Positions 21,648 to 33,859 are shown, counted from the first letter of the stretch. The stretch is 42,849 nt of DNA from Penium margaritaceum (GCA_023375785.1 SZWC01009416.1:49481-92329), one strand, 5' to 3'. Notes: generated by a model from the letters alone, not told the origin. A program made the numbers and translations.

Positions 21648-23200
21648 ATGTCGGTTGATGATGACCAGTATGCAGCCCTGTAGGAGGAGCTGCAAAAAGA
21701 GCGAGCTGCTCTTCAGGCAGCCCTCATAACACGACGCGCTACAGAAGAAAAATGAGGCACTGAACAGGGTGACCATGAGACTTGTGCTGATCACATCCCT
21801 GATTTGGTTCTCAACCGATTGCAGCCTACGTTGCGCTCCACAACCACCGCATCTGCTGCTGCTCACATTGCTGCTGCGTTTCCACCTCACCCGCTTCCGC
21901 ATCCAACACCACCGGCTCTCTCACTTCTAACTCCCTTGCTTCCGCGGGTACTACATGTGCTGCTGCTACCAAAGCCCTTGCAGAGACCACGCATTGCAAG
22001 CCCGAATTTGACTACACACCATCTCATTTCACCTCTAGCCTCACCTTTGCTTCATGGGAGGTTTGCTTCAGTGCCTGGGTACAAGGTGAACAGCTTTGGG
22101 AATACTATCACTTGCCCAATCCCTCTGCAATCCCTCCTTTTGTGGCCACTAATGCTGAGTCCACGCGTGCTGTTTGTGCTCTTATTTTAGTTGACCCGAT
22201 GATCTCACTGATGAGATAGGGTCCTACAATGCTGATACAACTCGTCGCACACCAGAGAAAACCCTCTTGGCGTGTATGAACTCATCAAGTGTCGCACCGT
22301 TGTTACTAGGCACACCACACTGAGTGTCCTCACTGTCCAGTTTAACAGGCTCTTGATGCATGCTGATGAGACTACGGACACCTACTTGGCTCGTAGCCTC
22401 CGCCCTCTATTTGACCTTGGCAAAGCGGCGTTTGGATAGCTTCCTACTGTCCTCTGTATTGTCAACGGCCTCGTCTCCAAATTATCTGACATCTTCAGAG
22501 AAGTAAAGGCCTCTGAGCTTGATCATCTTGCCGTCGAGCCCGTACCTACTAACGCTTCCCCTGTCATTGCTTCTCTCTGGGAGTTCACTTCCCAACGTCT
22601 CACTGACTGGTGGAGCACCGTCCACAACAAACGCATCCATTGTGCAGCTGTTAGACTTGCCACCACTACACACCCTCCCACCTCATCGTCCTCCACCTCT
22701 TCTTCCTCACCTTCCTCCTCTGCATCGTCTCTCATGGCCGAAGGGGGAGGGAGGTGGTGGTCGTGGTCGTGGTCAAGGTCAGGGCAAAGGCACCGGTGGT
22801 TCTGGTGTTGGGAGTTAGGCTGGTCATGGCAAAGGGGAGGTATCCATCAGCACCTCTTCTTCCTCCTCCACTCCCAGCATGGTTACGCTCTGGAACTGTG
22901 GTGCCGCCAGCCATTTTGCACCAGAGTGTCCGTCACCACTGGATAACGAGCGCCTTGCCTCAGCCATGCGGGTACATTGGGCGCTGTGTTCTGGTGGCTC
23001 TAGGAGTGCTCCTCATGCCACCACCTCCACCGCTCCGATGGGACGCGCCTCTCCTGCCACTCTCAAGGCTATTGCCTACGGCACCGCTACTGCTCCGCCC
23101 CCATTTCCTTACCCGCGGGTTGACCTCCGCGGAATGGCGCGCCAGTCTTCTATGGTCCACCATCTGGTGCCTACTCTCCTCCTGCCTGGGCATCCCTAGC
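21648..23200 (+). pseudogene. copia-B Gag, decayed
   Basis: The candidate start is the ATG at 21648 (MSVDDDQYAAL, followed by TAG at 21681 and EELQKERAALQ). After frame disruptions, a capsid-like segment near 22000-22160 (FASWEVCFSAWVQGEQLWEYY) matches copia-A FRSWELSF...GLWAYY. It continues as CRTVVTRHTTLSVLTVQFNRL, with TAG at 22437, to about 22720. A Ser/Thr-rich stretch and then a Gly-rich basic stretch follow. Near 22880-22925 is a zinc knuckle remnant, NCGAASHFAPEC, whose first Cys is replaced (LWNC instead of CxxC). Frame changes make it non-functional. Confidence 0.75.
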
Positions 23201-23432
23201 CTACCCGTCTCGCCGTCCCTCTTCCGACATTGTCATCACTCTCGACCCGCCTGAGGACGAGCGCCAATTGGACATTAGTCTCTCGTACGCCGTCCACCAG
23301 CGTCATCTTCATGATCAAGGAGGTGAGAGTGGGTGCTCTGGGTCAGAGCCTCTTGCATGTGTCATTGATGGCGCGTTACGTGGTCCTGCGTCCGGTCATG
23401 TTCTCGGGTGTCCTCCTACTGATGTCTCGTAG

Positions 23433-26400
23433 ATTGAGGAATGGCAGTTTGTTCGTTTGCCTTATTGGCTTGTCGCATGTGGTTAGCGCTTCTCCCCGCA
23501 TGCCATCATTGCCGTTTTGAGTCGTGACCCCTCTACCGTTCGTGCGTCGGGTGACTTCTAAATCCTTGACTCTAGAGCCACCCACCAAATGACCTCGTTG
23601 TGCTCATCCTTTGTCTCCCTTGGTCTTGTTGGCTCTGTCTACTTTGTTCGCACCGGCTCTGGCCAGCTGCTCCCTGTTCAAGCGGTTGGGTTCGTGCGCT
23701 TCATGGGGGGACCTGCTTTTTGTCCGATGTCCTGTATGTTCCACTGCTTGAGCTAAGTCTTCTCTCTGTTACGACACTCGACGACCAGGGCATGGACTTC
23801 TCCTCTAGACGTGCCATTGCCTCTATCTCACATCGCACTTCTGGCTACATTCTCCTGTAGGACAAACCTATGACCGTCTCCTCCGTGTTTCGAACTTTGC
23901 GCCTGCTCTTGCCACTACCGCCGACGTGCATATTGCATGCCCAACTGCTCCCTTTCCTCTACGCATGTCCAACTGCTGCAATGCCACCTGTGCCACATTC
24001 ACATTGCTACCATTGACATCCTTCTTCGTGTGCTTCTAGCGGATGGACTTGATGCTGCCACATTCCCTACCCCTTGCCCTCATGACTGTCTTGACTGTGC
24101 TCAGGGGAAAATGCATCCCCCCATTTCTCCACCTCTAAATCTCGCACCTCTCATCCCTCCGACCTTCTGCATGGTGACTTCATGAGGCCCCTTCTCCATG
24201 ATGCTCTTGGGTGGGTTGGTCGTTACGTTCTCTACCTCACTGATGAATTCTCTCGCATGCGCTGCATCTTCGCTCTCAAGCAAAAGAGTGACGTCTGCTC
24301 CACTCTTAAGTCATGGCTCACCCGGGCTAAACTTGTCTATGGTCGTAGTCCCCGTGACTTTCATTTTCACCACTTCTTGTTTCCTCACATCTTGCGGGGT
24401 GACCATTGAAACTAAAACTCCTTACACACCCCAGCAAAATAGCGTGTCTAAATGCTAGAACATAACTCTTGCTGGCGGTGTTCGTACACTTATCCGTGAG
24501 TCTGACCTCCCTCCTCTATTCTCTTTTGAGGCCATGTCCTACATGACATGGATTTGGAATCGCGTTTCCACGGTCTCCTTCCCTATAATGTCACACCGTT
24601 GGAGTGTTGGTTTGGGCATCGTGCCGACCTAAGCCTTGCTCCTGTCTAAGACTTTGTCGCTATCGTTTGGCTCCTTGAGGACCTTTGTGATGGCGAGCTC
24701 AATCCGCGCGCCCGCATGTGTACCTTTCTTGGGATCTCAGCCTTGTCCAAAGCCTGGATCTTCTCAGACTCAGACTGCGCCCATGCTGTCCAGTCTCGTG
24801 ACGCCCTTTTCTTTGAGCACATCTTTCCTCACGACCTGTCCCATGTCGCTCCACTCTCTTCTCTATCCTTGCTGCGTCGGCTTGGGAGGGGTGGGTCTGT
24901 CCCAGCCTCCGATCTCGCTGGAGCATCGCCACCTCTCCCTTGTTTGGCTCCTTCCTCCTCTCATCCCTCTTCTCCTTTGTGTGACATGTCTTCCAAGTGT
25001 GACACGCTCCTCAGCACTCCGTCTGCATCCACACCTGGTCCTTCCCCAATGTCTTCTCCCTCTACGTCCTCTGAGTCTGCATCAACGCCTCTCAGCGCTC
25101 CGCCACTGTTTGCTGACACTCAAGCACAGTCTTCCCCACGCGTTGATGCCGAACTCCTACGGTCAATTATGTCTGCTAGTGAGACAGCCTCTCCTCTAGT
25201 CACTGATGCCCCTCCACTCGTACCTGAGTTGTACACTTACAGAGGGAGGCTCCGTGCCCTTCCACAACACTCTGCCTCACAGTCCTCCCCGTCCTCTCAG
25301 CTCCCCAACCGCTCCAGTGTATCTTCCACTACAGCCGACTCCTCTGCTAGACCTATTGGACTTGACGCAGTAGGACTTGCTATCAGTGTGGGCCACCCTA
25401 ACTCAGTAGTGGGCTATGTCCTCGTGGCTCACGAGTTCCACAGTGCTCTGGATGCATTAATCGCTGGATACGTCATCGCCTGCTTTGTGGCAAGCGTGTT
25501 TCCCTCACTTTCAACAGAGCCTACCACTGTTCGTAAGGCAAGAGAGGCAGTTGGCGCTCACCTCTAGGAAAAGGCCATGTAGGAGGAGCTCACAACCCTG
25601 AAAGAACATGAGGTCTTTGATCTTGTTGATCTCCGAGCAGGCCGTAAGGCAGTTTCGTCCCGCTGGATCCTTAAATGAAAGTTGAAGCCTGATGGCACGA
25701 TTGAAAGGCATAAGGCTTGGCTCACTGCCAAGGGATTCTCCCAAATTCCACGCGTCGACTTCGATGGGACATTTGCCCCTGTTGGATGATATACCACGGC
25801 ACGAGCTCTCTTGAGCCTGGTCGCCCAACATGACTGGGAATTGTAGCAGATGGACGTCAACAACGCATTCTTGCACGGACGTCTTGACGAGGAAATCTAC
25901 GTGGTGCAGCCCCTAGGCTTTAAAGATGACACAAACAAGGTTTGGCGGCTGTGTAAGGCCCTTTATGGGCTCACACAGTCCTCCCACTGTTGGAACCTGC
26001 AGATCTCATCCACCTTCAAGATGGGTGGCTACCGTTGTAGCACTATTGATCTAGCTCTCTAGTTGAGTGTACCCTCGCAACCCTTTGTGGCTATCCTGGT
26101 CTACGTGGATGATCTTCTCATCGCGTCACCCAGGCCCGTTGCCGTGAAATCAGTAAAGACTATGCTACAATCCACGTAGAAAATGAAGGACATGGGTCCA
26201 GCTCGTGTGTTCCTTGGCATGGAACTTGAGCGTGATCACCAGTGCCAAACGCTATACGTACACTAGGCTACCTACATCCGTAGCCTGGGGAAGCGCTTTG
26301 CCTCCTTGTTGGCTGGCACCCCCATAGCATCCATACCAATGGCTCAAGCTAGCTAGCACCTGCTGAAGTCACTCGATACGGCTCAATTGGGAGACCCTGT

Positions 26401-26694
26401 CCATGTCACCGATTATCTCAGCGTGATTGGATCCCTGCTGTACCTTGCCACCACCACCCGAGCGGATGTGGCCTTCTCGGTCAACTTCCTTGCTCAGTTC
26501 TCTCAGTAGCCCAGTCATAGGCATCTCGAGACTGCACTGCGTGTCGTTTGCTACGCACTTTCTATTGCACGTGTGGGACTATGCTACCGGTCACAACCCT
26601 CTGTTGTTGTTGACGGGTACACTGACAATGACTGGGCTCATGACATAGACGCACGCAGTCGCATTGGCTACATCTTCCTCATGGGTGGAATTGC
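23433..26694 (+). pseudogene. copia-B Pol, 5' part (protease to RNase H)
   Basis: Contains a damaged protease site (ILDSRATHQMT, with DSG changed to DSR and a preceding TAA at 23559), the SDVLYVPLLELSLLSV region and a pre-integrase segment (CLDCAQGKMH). The integrase core has LTDEFSRMRCIFALKQKSDV and TPQQNSVSKC, also lacking the catalytic Glu. Then come a Ser/Pro-rich spacer (24716-25560), RT (QMDVNNAFLHG, LVYVDDLLIAS) and the start of RNase H (GYTDNDWAHD). Stops are TAG at 23484, 23858, 24456, 25565, 25580, 25844, 26060, 26177, 26264, 26354 and 26507; TGA at 25676 and 25787; TAA at 23559 and 24647. TAG 26264 is homologous to TAG 17488 of copia-A, and TAG 26354 aligns with a CAG in copia-A. 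The frame is cut at 26694 by gypsy-C. Confidence 0.85.
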
Positions 26695-27618
26695 TGTTAT
26701 GGGAGCCGCCGGTCGAGGCGGTGATTACGTCATCATGCTGAGGTCAGATGCATGCTTTGATTCTCCCATTTTGTTCTAAGTGAAAAACCGTGCGAAATCG
26801 ACCCAAGAACCGGGTCATTCGGTGCAGGGACGAGAAAGATACGGCCGTGCAAAAGTGGGAGGCACACCTCCAGAAAACGGGAGACGTACCGGTTCGACCC
26901 CGAGCACGGCGGAGCGACTTTCTCGCCCACTGCAGCCGAAGCGCCCCTGGATGGATGCTTAGCCAATGAGGCAAGGTTCATTGGGGTCCATGGGTGCTTC
27001 GGGATGGCGGCTGGAGCTGCATTCGCAAGCAAGGGCACTTCGGGCGGCCGTGACCACCGCTGGCGGTGCTGCCAGCGGCCGTCACGCGTGGAGTACTCAA
27101 ACGGCCATAACTTAGCCGTTTCTTCACTGATTGAGGCGTTCTTTGGTGCGTTGGAAAGCTCGTGACGCGTACTACATGATGCATGTGTTATTTGCATGAT
27201 TACGTCTCGATAGAGGGCTTCGAGGCACTAAATAACTTTCGGCTGGCTCATAGGGGCTGGTACATAAGGAAGCCTAGGGGTGTTCTAGGCATGCCAATCT
27301 TACCCAGAGACTTTGTACATTTCCTTGTACGGATCTATCAAGTCTAAGGATTCATTCCTTGCCCAACTCTCCTTGTGTTCCAAGTATTGCCTCGCACACA
27401 TCCATTCGATCCTACAGGTCTTCCGCAGCGCACCTTGGTGCAAACGCCGCCGGGAGAGTCGTACGGCGGGAACCTCAGTCACTAGCAGCGGTCTTGCTGC
27501 TAGGAGAGGGTCGTGCGATATCTCAAGGGTTGGCCCACACACCAAGGGGTCGAGGTTTGGGAGGTTCTTCCCAAGGGCTCGGCTTGTGACCGTCACGCCG
27601 GGCGCCCCTCGGTTCACA
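26695..27618 (+). repeat. gypsy-C 5' LTR
   Basis: 924 bp, a direct repeat of 32458-33381. It holds short inverted motifs such as GCCGCCGGTCGAGGCGG near its start. I could not assign a promoter with confidence. Confidence 0.95.
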
Positions 27619-27620
27619 TT

Positions 27621-27638
27621 TGGTATCAGAGCACGTGG
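27621..27638 (+). other. gypsy-C primer-binding site (tRNA-iMet)
   Basis: TGGTATCAGAGCACGTGG lies two bases after the 5' LTR. The first 12 bases match the standard initiator Met tRNA primer site exactly. Confidence 0.9.
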
Positions 27639-27729
27639 ACGTTCGCTCGGCTTTGTGCGGACCCAAGGGAGGCAGCAGATCTGCCAAAACTGCGTTTGGC
27701 CAGAATTTTTTTTTGTCACAACCGAAACC

Positions 27730-28879
27730 ATGGCGGCAGCGGCATACGACCAGGCCTACCTCATGGAGGAGATCCGGCGTGCTCTTGACGAGTTGCGTCA
27801 AGAGAACCAACAGCTGCGTGTGGAGGTTGAGGCGAGGTACGTCGGCCAAGGGAGCAGTGCGTTGGGGGGTGTTGCATTGGCATCCGCACCTGCCTTTCGG
27901 CGGCCCAAGCCGAAGGAGCCGGAGTTCTACACCGGCAAGGGCAGTGCGNNNNNNNNNNNNNNNNNNNNNNNNNNNNNNNNNNNNNNNNNNNNNNNNGGAG
28001 GTTGAGGCGAGGTACGTCGGCCAAGGGAGCAGTGCGTTGGGGGGTGTTGCATTGGCATCCGCACCTGCCTTTCGGCGGCCCAAGCCGAAGGAGCCGGAGT
28101 TCTACACCGGCAAGGGCAGTGCGCGTGAGTGGCTCTTCACGGTTAACTCGTACTTCACGGCGTTGGGCGTTCCCGTGGGAGAAGATGCCACGAGGCTGGA
28201 GTATGCGCCTACGCTACTCCGGGGAATGGCGCTGCAGTGGTGGTCGGCATTGTGCCGGCGGAATGCCGCTGGGTCGCCGGATGGGCTGGGGGCCGGGCCA
28301 CGGCTTCAGCCATTGCTGAGTCTACCGCTGGGGCGGGAAGTGCAGCTCGGTGCGCGGGCGTTGACGGAGAAGCCAGAGACGTGGGAGTAGTTCGAGACGA
28401 TGCTTCAGGCGCGTTTTGACCTCCTCAACGGCAGCCGGGTCGCACGTGACAAGATCAAGCACGTCAAGCGAGGCGGATCGGTCCAGGACTACACTACACG
28501 CTTCATGGCCTTGGCGGCGCAGATTGACGACCTCTCGGACGCGGAGCCGTACGACCGCTACCATGACGGCCTGAAGCCGCACGTCCAACGTGAACTCGCA
28601 GTGCTCGGGTTGCGGACCTTTGCGGAGTTGGTCTCGGCGGCGGAGCGCATCGACGCGGTAAGCTACAATGCGCGCCGGACCAGCTATGCAACACAACCAC
28701 GGGTGGAGCAGCCGGGTCAGGCTGTGCCCATGGAGGTGGACGCAATCCAAGCCGGGTAGCGGGGCGCGGGCGGACAGCAAGGACCAAGAGGCAAGTGCTG
28801 GGCTTGTGGTGAGGAGGGTCATCGCAAGCGGGATTGCCCCAAGCGCAAGGCACAGCAGGGAAACGGGCAGCAGCAGTGA
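27730..28879 (+). CDS. gypsy-C Gag with CCHC zinc knuckle
   Basis: Gag starts at ATG 27730, about 90 bp after the primer site ([19 protein letters not shown], a probable coiled coil). A central gypsy Gag region includes [20 protein letters not shown] and [20 protein letters not shown] segments. A zinc knuckle [14 protein letters not shown] lies near 28797-28838. It ends at TGA 28877, overlapping pol. In-frame TAGs are at 28388 and 28757. A 48-base N gap (27949-27996) is flanked by a 127-bp duplication that shifts the frame by one; using one copy restores it. Pol follows in the -1 frame through a slippery site at 28858. Confidence 0.88.
27822..28123. repeat. 127-bp duplication around a 48-N gap (probable artefact)
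   Basis: 27822-27948 recurs at 27997-28123. The two copies are displaced by 175 bp, which is not a multiple of three, and the Gag frame is restored if one is dropped. Confidence 0.85.
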
Positions 28880-28901
28880 GGAGGGGACGACCTACTGCTG
28901 C
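28858..28901 (+). promoter_or_regulatory. -1 ribosomal frameshift signal between gag and pol
   Basis: In the Gag frame the sequence reads G GGA AAC (28858-28864), a classical X XXY YYZ slippery heptamer. After a 5-nt spacer comes an 8-bp perfect stem, GCAGCAGT (28870-28877) with ACTGCTGC (28894-28901). The Gag TGA is at 28877. Slipping back one base enters the Pol frame ([11 protein letters not shown]...), open to 31242. Heptamer, phase, spacer and stem all fit known -1 signals; function is inferred. Confidence 0.75.
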
Positions 28902-31900
28902 AAGTCTTTCGTCCGCAAGGGACAGCACCAGCCCTGAAAGGCTTTTGCCGATTAAGGAGCTGCCTCAAGTGTTGTTGCGGAATGAAGGTGAGACCCGGCA
29001 GTTTCCAGGGATCATCCTGGAGCTGGTTCTTGAGATCCCGGAGGGGAGTTTCAAGGGTCGAAGGAAGCTACGTGGGCTGTTAGACGGCGGCGCGAGCCAT
29101 AGCTTCTTCAACGACAGGTTGGTGACGAGGTTGGAGCTCGCACGGCAGCCAGGGACATCGGCCAAGGCGCGGCAGGTGTCCGGAGTGGTGGAGTGCGGCA
29201 GGCCTCTCGTCAAGCACAAAGTCCGTATGGGTGAGTTGGTGTGTGACATGGGGTTCCACACTTGCCCTATGGATAATTACGACTGTTTGATCGGCCGGGA
29301 TTGGTTGCACGCCTGGAATCCGGAGGTGGATTGGAGGTGCAACCGGGTGGTCGTGAAAGCGGGCGGGAAAAACATCACTTTGCCTTTGTGGCGGGGTGAG
29401 GGGAAGGAGTCGGAAGTGGCGGAAGCGGGGAAGCAGCTGCGCGTCCTCAACTTGCAGCAGCTAAAGTGGTGCGAGCGCAAGGGTGGCCAGGTTTACTTGG
29501 CATGGGTGCGTCCACAACAAGCAGCAGAGCAGCAGATTGCAGTGGTCGAAGCAGCGGAGGAGCAGCCGGGGGAAGGTGCAGGAGCTCCAGAGTTGCCTCC
29601 TGGTGTTGGGGAGGTGCTCAAGGAGTTCGAGGACATTTTTCCGGAGGAGTTACCGAAGGGGCTGCCGCCACAACGCGACATTGACCACAAAGTCGAGGTG
29701 GTGCCAGGGTCGTCACCAACGGTGCGGTCTTACAACCGCATGAGCGACGCGGAGCTTGCGGAGCTCAAGAAGCAGTTGGGGGAGTTGGTGGACCAAGGCT
29801 TCATTCGGCCATCGGTGTCTCCATACGCGGCGCCGGTGCTGTTTGTCAAGAAGAAATCAGGAGAGCTGCGGATGTGCGTGGACTACCGGGCGCTCAACAA
29901 CATCACGGTGAAGAATCGCTACCCGTTGCCACGGGCCGAGGAGTTGTTCGACCAGTTTCGAGGCGCGGTTGTCTTCAGCAAACTGGACCTGAGGTCGGGG
30001 TATCACCAAATCCGCTTTGCGGAGGAGGATGTGGAAAAAACTGCGTTTCGGACGCGCTATGGACACTTTGAGTATCTCGTGATGCCTTTTGGGCTAACGA
30101 ATGCTCCTGCTACGTTCATGGCGTTGATGAACCGGGTGTTCCACCCCTACTTGGACCAGTTTGTGGTCGTCTTCCTCGACGACATCCTTGTCTACTCGCG
30201 GACGATGGAGGAGCACCGAGAGCACCTACGGATGGTGATGGAAGTGCTGAGAAGGGAGCAATTGTTTGCCAAGCTCAACAAGTGTGAATTCGCCAAGCAG
30301 GAGGTGGAGTTCCTCGGGCACATTGTCAGCGGGAGGGGAATCCGCATGGACCCAAAAAAGGTGGAAGCAGTGAAGGAGTGGCCAGAGCCGGCGTGCGTAC
30401 GTGACATCCAGGTTTTTCTGGGTTTTACGGACTACTACCGGAGGTTTATCCGGGGGCATGCGGCAATGGGAGCACCCTTGAGAGACTTGCTCAAGAAGGG
30501 ACACCAATGGGAGTGGGGTGCAAAGGAGGGGCAAGCCTTCGATGCAATGAAGGCTGCCATGTGCCAAGCCCCGGTGTTGGTGCATCCGGACACAAGCAAG
30601 GAGTACGTGTTGGCGACGGACGCAAGCGACTATGCGATCGGTGGGGTGCTGATGCAGGACCAAGGGAAGGGGTTGCAGCCCATCGCGTACTACTCCAAGA
30701 AGCTGAAAGGGGCTGAGCTAAACTACCCGATCCACGAGAAGGAGATGCTCGCGGTGGTCCAGGCCTTCAAACAATGGAGGTGCCATCTTGAGGCGCGGCG
30801 GTGTGTGGTGCACACGGACCACTATGCGCTCAAGTACCTCAAGTCGCAGCCGAACCTGAGTCGTCGTCAAGCACGGTGGATGGAGCTACTGGAGGGTGGC
30901 TTCGACTACAAGATCCAGTACAAACCAGGAAGGATCAACCCAGCGGACCCGCTTTCGCGTCGCCCGGACTTGGGCGTGCATGCGATCACGGTGCTGGCAG
31001 GATCTCCAATCATTCGCAACCTGTTTGCACACGGGTATGCGGAGGACGAGGACTTTGCCGCAAGTACGGTGAAGGGGTGCAAGTGGGACGTCCAGTATTG
31101 GCGGCGTGAGCAGGGGAACCGGATTATGGTGCCGCGGAGTGCGTCTTTGCGACAGGCGTTGCTGGAGGAGGCGCACGACTCGCACTATAGTGGTCATTTT
31201 GGCCACGACAAGACCTTCAAGACGCTTGCGCGCCAATATTGGTAGGCGACGATGGGAGCAGATTGCAAGGAGTACGTGAGCAGCTGTGACACGTGCCAAC
31301 GAATCAAGTCACGGAGGGCACGGGCGCCAGGGGAGTTGCAGCCGCTACCGGTGCCGGAACGTCCGTGGACGGACATCTCACTTGATTTTGTAGGAGGTCT
31401 TCCACGGAATGCAACGGGCAACACCATGGTGCTGGTGGTGGTGGACCGGTTCAGCAAAATGGCGCACTTTATTCCATGTGCGGAGAAGGTCACGGCAGCA
31501 GAGACGGCTCAACTCCTCTTGCAACATGTCATCAAACTGCACGGGGTGCCGAAGTGCATGGTCTCGGACCGCGACCCACGCTTCACCTCCCGGTTTTGGA
31601 AGGAAATCTTCAAGAAGCTGGGCACCCGTGTGGCTCTTTCGTCGGCCTACCATCCCCAAACGGATGGCCAAACTGAGCGCACCAATCAGACCATGGAGCA
31701 GCTACTGTGGGGGATCTTGGAACCGGATGGCGAGGGATGGGAATGCAAGCTCCCGGTGGCTGAGTTTGCCTACAACTCAGCAGTGCATGCCTCTACGGGG
31801 CGGTCTCCCTTTGAGGTAGTGTATGGGGTACAGCCTGCATGTCCCTCAGACATGGCAACGGGGTCGGACCTACCCGCGGTGCAGCAGTTTACAAGTGACT

Positions 31901-32457
31901 TCACAGAGGTGTGGCGCGGTGTACGCGAGGCGCTACACAAGGCACAGCAGCAGATGAAGCGGCAAGCGGACAAGCACCGGACAGCCGAGGAGTTCTCGGT
32001 GGGACAACAGGTACTGCTGAGCTCGCGGAACCTGCAGCTGGCGGGGGTGGACAGCGACAAGCTCAAGGCCCGGTGGGTGGGCCCTTTTCCAATCAAAGAG
32101 AAGCGGTCCGCGGTGAGCTACGAGTTGGAGCTGCCGGACCACTATGGGATCCATCCCGTGTTCCACGCTTCTCTTCTCAAGGCCTACAAGGAGCCGGATG
32201 CACAGTTCGCGGCGCGGGGACAGGCCCCTCCCCTACTGGTCTTGGTGGAGAGGGAAGAGGAGTATGTGGTGTAGAAGATTCTCGGGCACCGTCGGCGCGG
32301 TAACGGGTGGCAGTACCTGGTGCAATGGCTCGGCTATGGGCCTGAGTACAACTGCTGGGTCCCCGAAGCCAATTTCCACAGGGGCGGTGCTGTCAACACG
32401 GTCCTCCGAGCGTACCAGGAGCGCACCGGGACGGTGCGCCCTCGGAGGGGGGAGTGA
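28861..32457 (+). CDS. gypsy-C Pol: protease, RT, RNase H, integrase, chromodomain
   Basis: Expressed as a Gag-Pol fusion through the -1 signal. Protease has [11 protein letters not shown] (about 29080). RT has [34 protein letters not shown] and [11 protein letters not shown] (30170-30195). RNase H has [12 protein letters not shown] (about 30610). The integrase zinc domain has [10 protein letters not shown] then CDTCQRIKS, and its core has [23 protein letters not shown] and [10 protein letters not shown], so the DDE triad is intact. A chromodomain-like end carries [21 protein letters not shown] and [10 protein letters not shown], typical of chromoviruses, where it targets insertion to chromatin marks. 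The natural stop is TGA at 32455, touching the 3' LTR. The only internal stops in about 1,200 codons are TAG at 31243 and TAG at 32272. Confidence 0.93.
32445..32457 (+). other. gypsy-C polypurine tract
   Basis: GAGGGGGGAGTGA directly precedes the 3' LTR. It overlaps the last Pol codons and the TGA stop. Confidence 0.8.
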
Positions 32458-33381
32458 TGTTATGGGAGCCGCCGGTCGAGGCGGTGATTACGTCATCATG
32501 CTGAGGTCCGATGCATGCTTTGATGCTCCCATTGTATTCTAAGTGAAAAACCGTGCGAAATCGACCCAAGAACCGGGTCATTCGGTGCAGGGACGAGAAA
32601 GATACGGCCGTGCAAAAGTGGGAGGCACACCTCCAGAAAACGGGAGACGTACCAGTTCGACCCCGAGCACAGCGGAGCGACTTTCTCGCCCACTGCAGCC
32701 AAAGCGCCCCTGAATGGACGCTTAGCCAATGAGGCAAGGTTCATTGGGGTCCATGGGCGCTTCGGGATGGCGGCTGGAGCTGCATTCGCAAGCAAGGGCG
32801 CTTCGGGCGGCCGTGACCACCGCTGGCGGTGCTGCCAGGGGCCGTCACGCGTGGAGCACTCAAACGGCCATAACTTAGCCGTTTCTTCACGAATTGAGGC
32901 GTTCTTTGGTGCGTTGGAAAGCTCGTGACGCGTACTACATGATGCATGTGTTATTTGCATGATTACATCTCGATAGAGGGCTTCGAGGCGCTAAATAGCC
33001 TTCGGCTGGCTCATAGGGGCTGGTACATAAGGAAGCCTAGGGGTGTTCTAGGCATGCCAATCTTACCCAGAGACTTTGTACATTTCCTTGTACTGATCTA
33101 TCAAGTCTAAGGATTCATTCCTTGCCCAAATCTCCTTGTGTTCCAAGTATTGCCTCGCACACGTCCATTCGATCCTACAAGTCTTCCGCAGCGCACCTTG
33201 GTGCAAACGCCGCCGGGAGAGTCGCACGGCGGGAACCTCGGTCACTAGCAGCGGTCTTGCTGCTAGGAGAGGGTCGTGCGACATCTCAAGGGTTGGCCCA
33301 CACACCAAGGGGTCGAGGGTTGGGAGGTTCTTCCCAAGGGCTCGGCGTGTGACCGTCACGCCGGGCGCCCCTCGGTTCACA
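32458..33381 (+). repeat. gypsy-C 3' LTR
   Basis: 924 bp, matching 26695-27618, ending TTCACA before the copia-B sequence resumes with TTTGCTATC. Confidence 0.95.
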
Positions 33382-33386
33382 TTTGC

Positions 33387-33813
33387 TATCTCATGCAAAA
33401 GTGGCGAACAAGGTCGTGTTGCACGCAACTCCAAAAAAGATGAGTATGTCGCCCTTGGCGCAGGTTCATGTGCGAGTGTATGGCTGTCTCGCTTGCTACA
33501 GTAGCTTCGTGTGCCCATCCGCTGCATCACACTACGCTGCGACAATCAAAGCACTAAGGCAATCACTGAACATGATGGCATGCATCATTCACGCACAAAA
33601 TACATCAACATTGAGCATTACTTCGTCCGCGAGCGCATTGCCGCATGAGAGGTCCAGGTTGTCTGGGACGACAAGCTTCAGCAGCGTGCAGATTTTCTCA
33701 CCAAAGCTCTCAACAGTGAAATGTTCAAGGCTGTTATGCATGCAGTTGGCTTGGTACGTACACGCGATCCCCTTATTGATGTGACAACTCCTTGCCTGTC
33801 ACTTGTACCGTGA
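33387..33813 (+). pseudogene. copia-B Pol, 3' part (end of RNase H)
   Basis: Resumes the RNase H frame interrupted at 26694, with KDEYVALGAGSCASVWLSRL, ITLRCDN and QRADFLTKALNS segments matching the copia-A C-terminus. Stops are TAG at 33502 and TGA at 33646. The natural end is a TGA at 33811, about 35 bp before the polypurine tract. Its perfect fit to the left part proves that gypsy-C inserted into copia-B. Confidence 0.88.
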
Positions 33814-33849
33814 TTCTCCATGTGGTGCGTGGGTTGTTCGTCTGTGGGT

Positions 33850-33859
33850 CATGGGGGAG
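33850..33859 (+). other. copia-B polypurine tract
   Basis: CATGGGGGAG, identical to that of copia-A, directly before the 3' LTR. Confidence 0.85.

Larger units (their letters stand above)
26695..33381 (+). mobile_element. gypsy-C: full-length Ty3/gypsy chromovirus-like element
   Basis: Two 924-bp LTRs (26695-27618, 32458-33381) begin TGTTATGGG and end TTCACA. It has primer site TGGTATCAGAGC (27621), a G-rich polypurine tract, Gag with a CCHC knuckle, Pol in gypsy order (protease, RT, RNase H, integrase) and a C-terminal chromodomain-like segment. The flanks ATTGC (26690-26694) and TTTGC (33382-33386) are a 5-bp target duplication with one change. By eye the LTRs differ at about 27 of 924 positions. 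Apart from four TAGs and an N gap the frames are intact, so it is a fairly recent insertion into copia-B. Confidence 0.95.

Noticed and set aside
28834..28860. Independent pol start codon near 28834
   Set aside because: The codon there is not a convincing ATG, and the GGGAAAC heptamer plus hairpin explain Pol expression from Gag.
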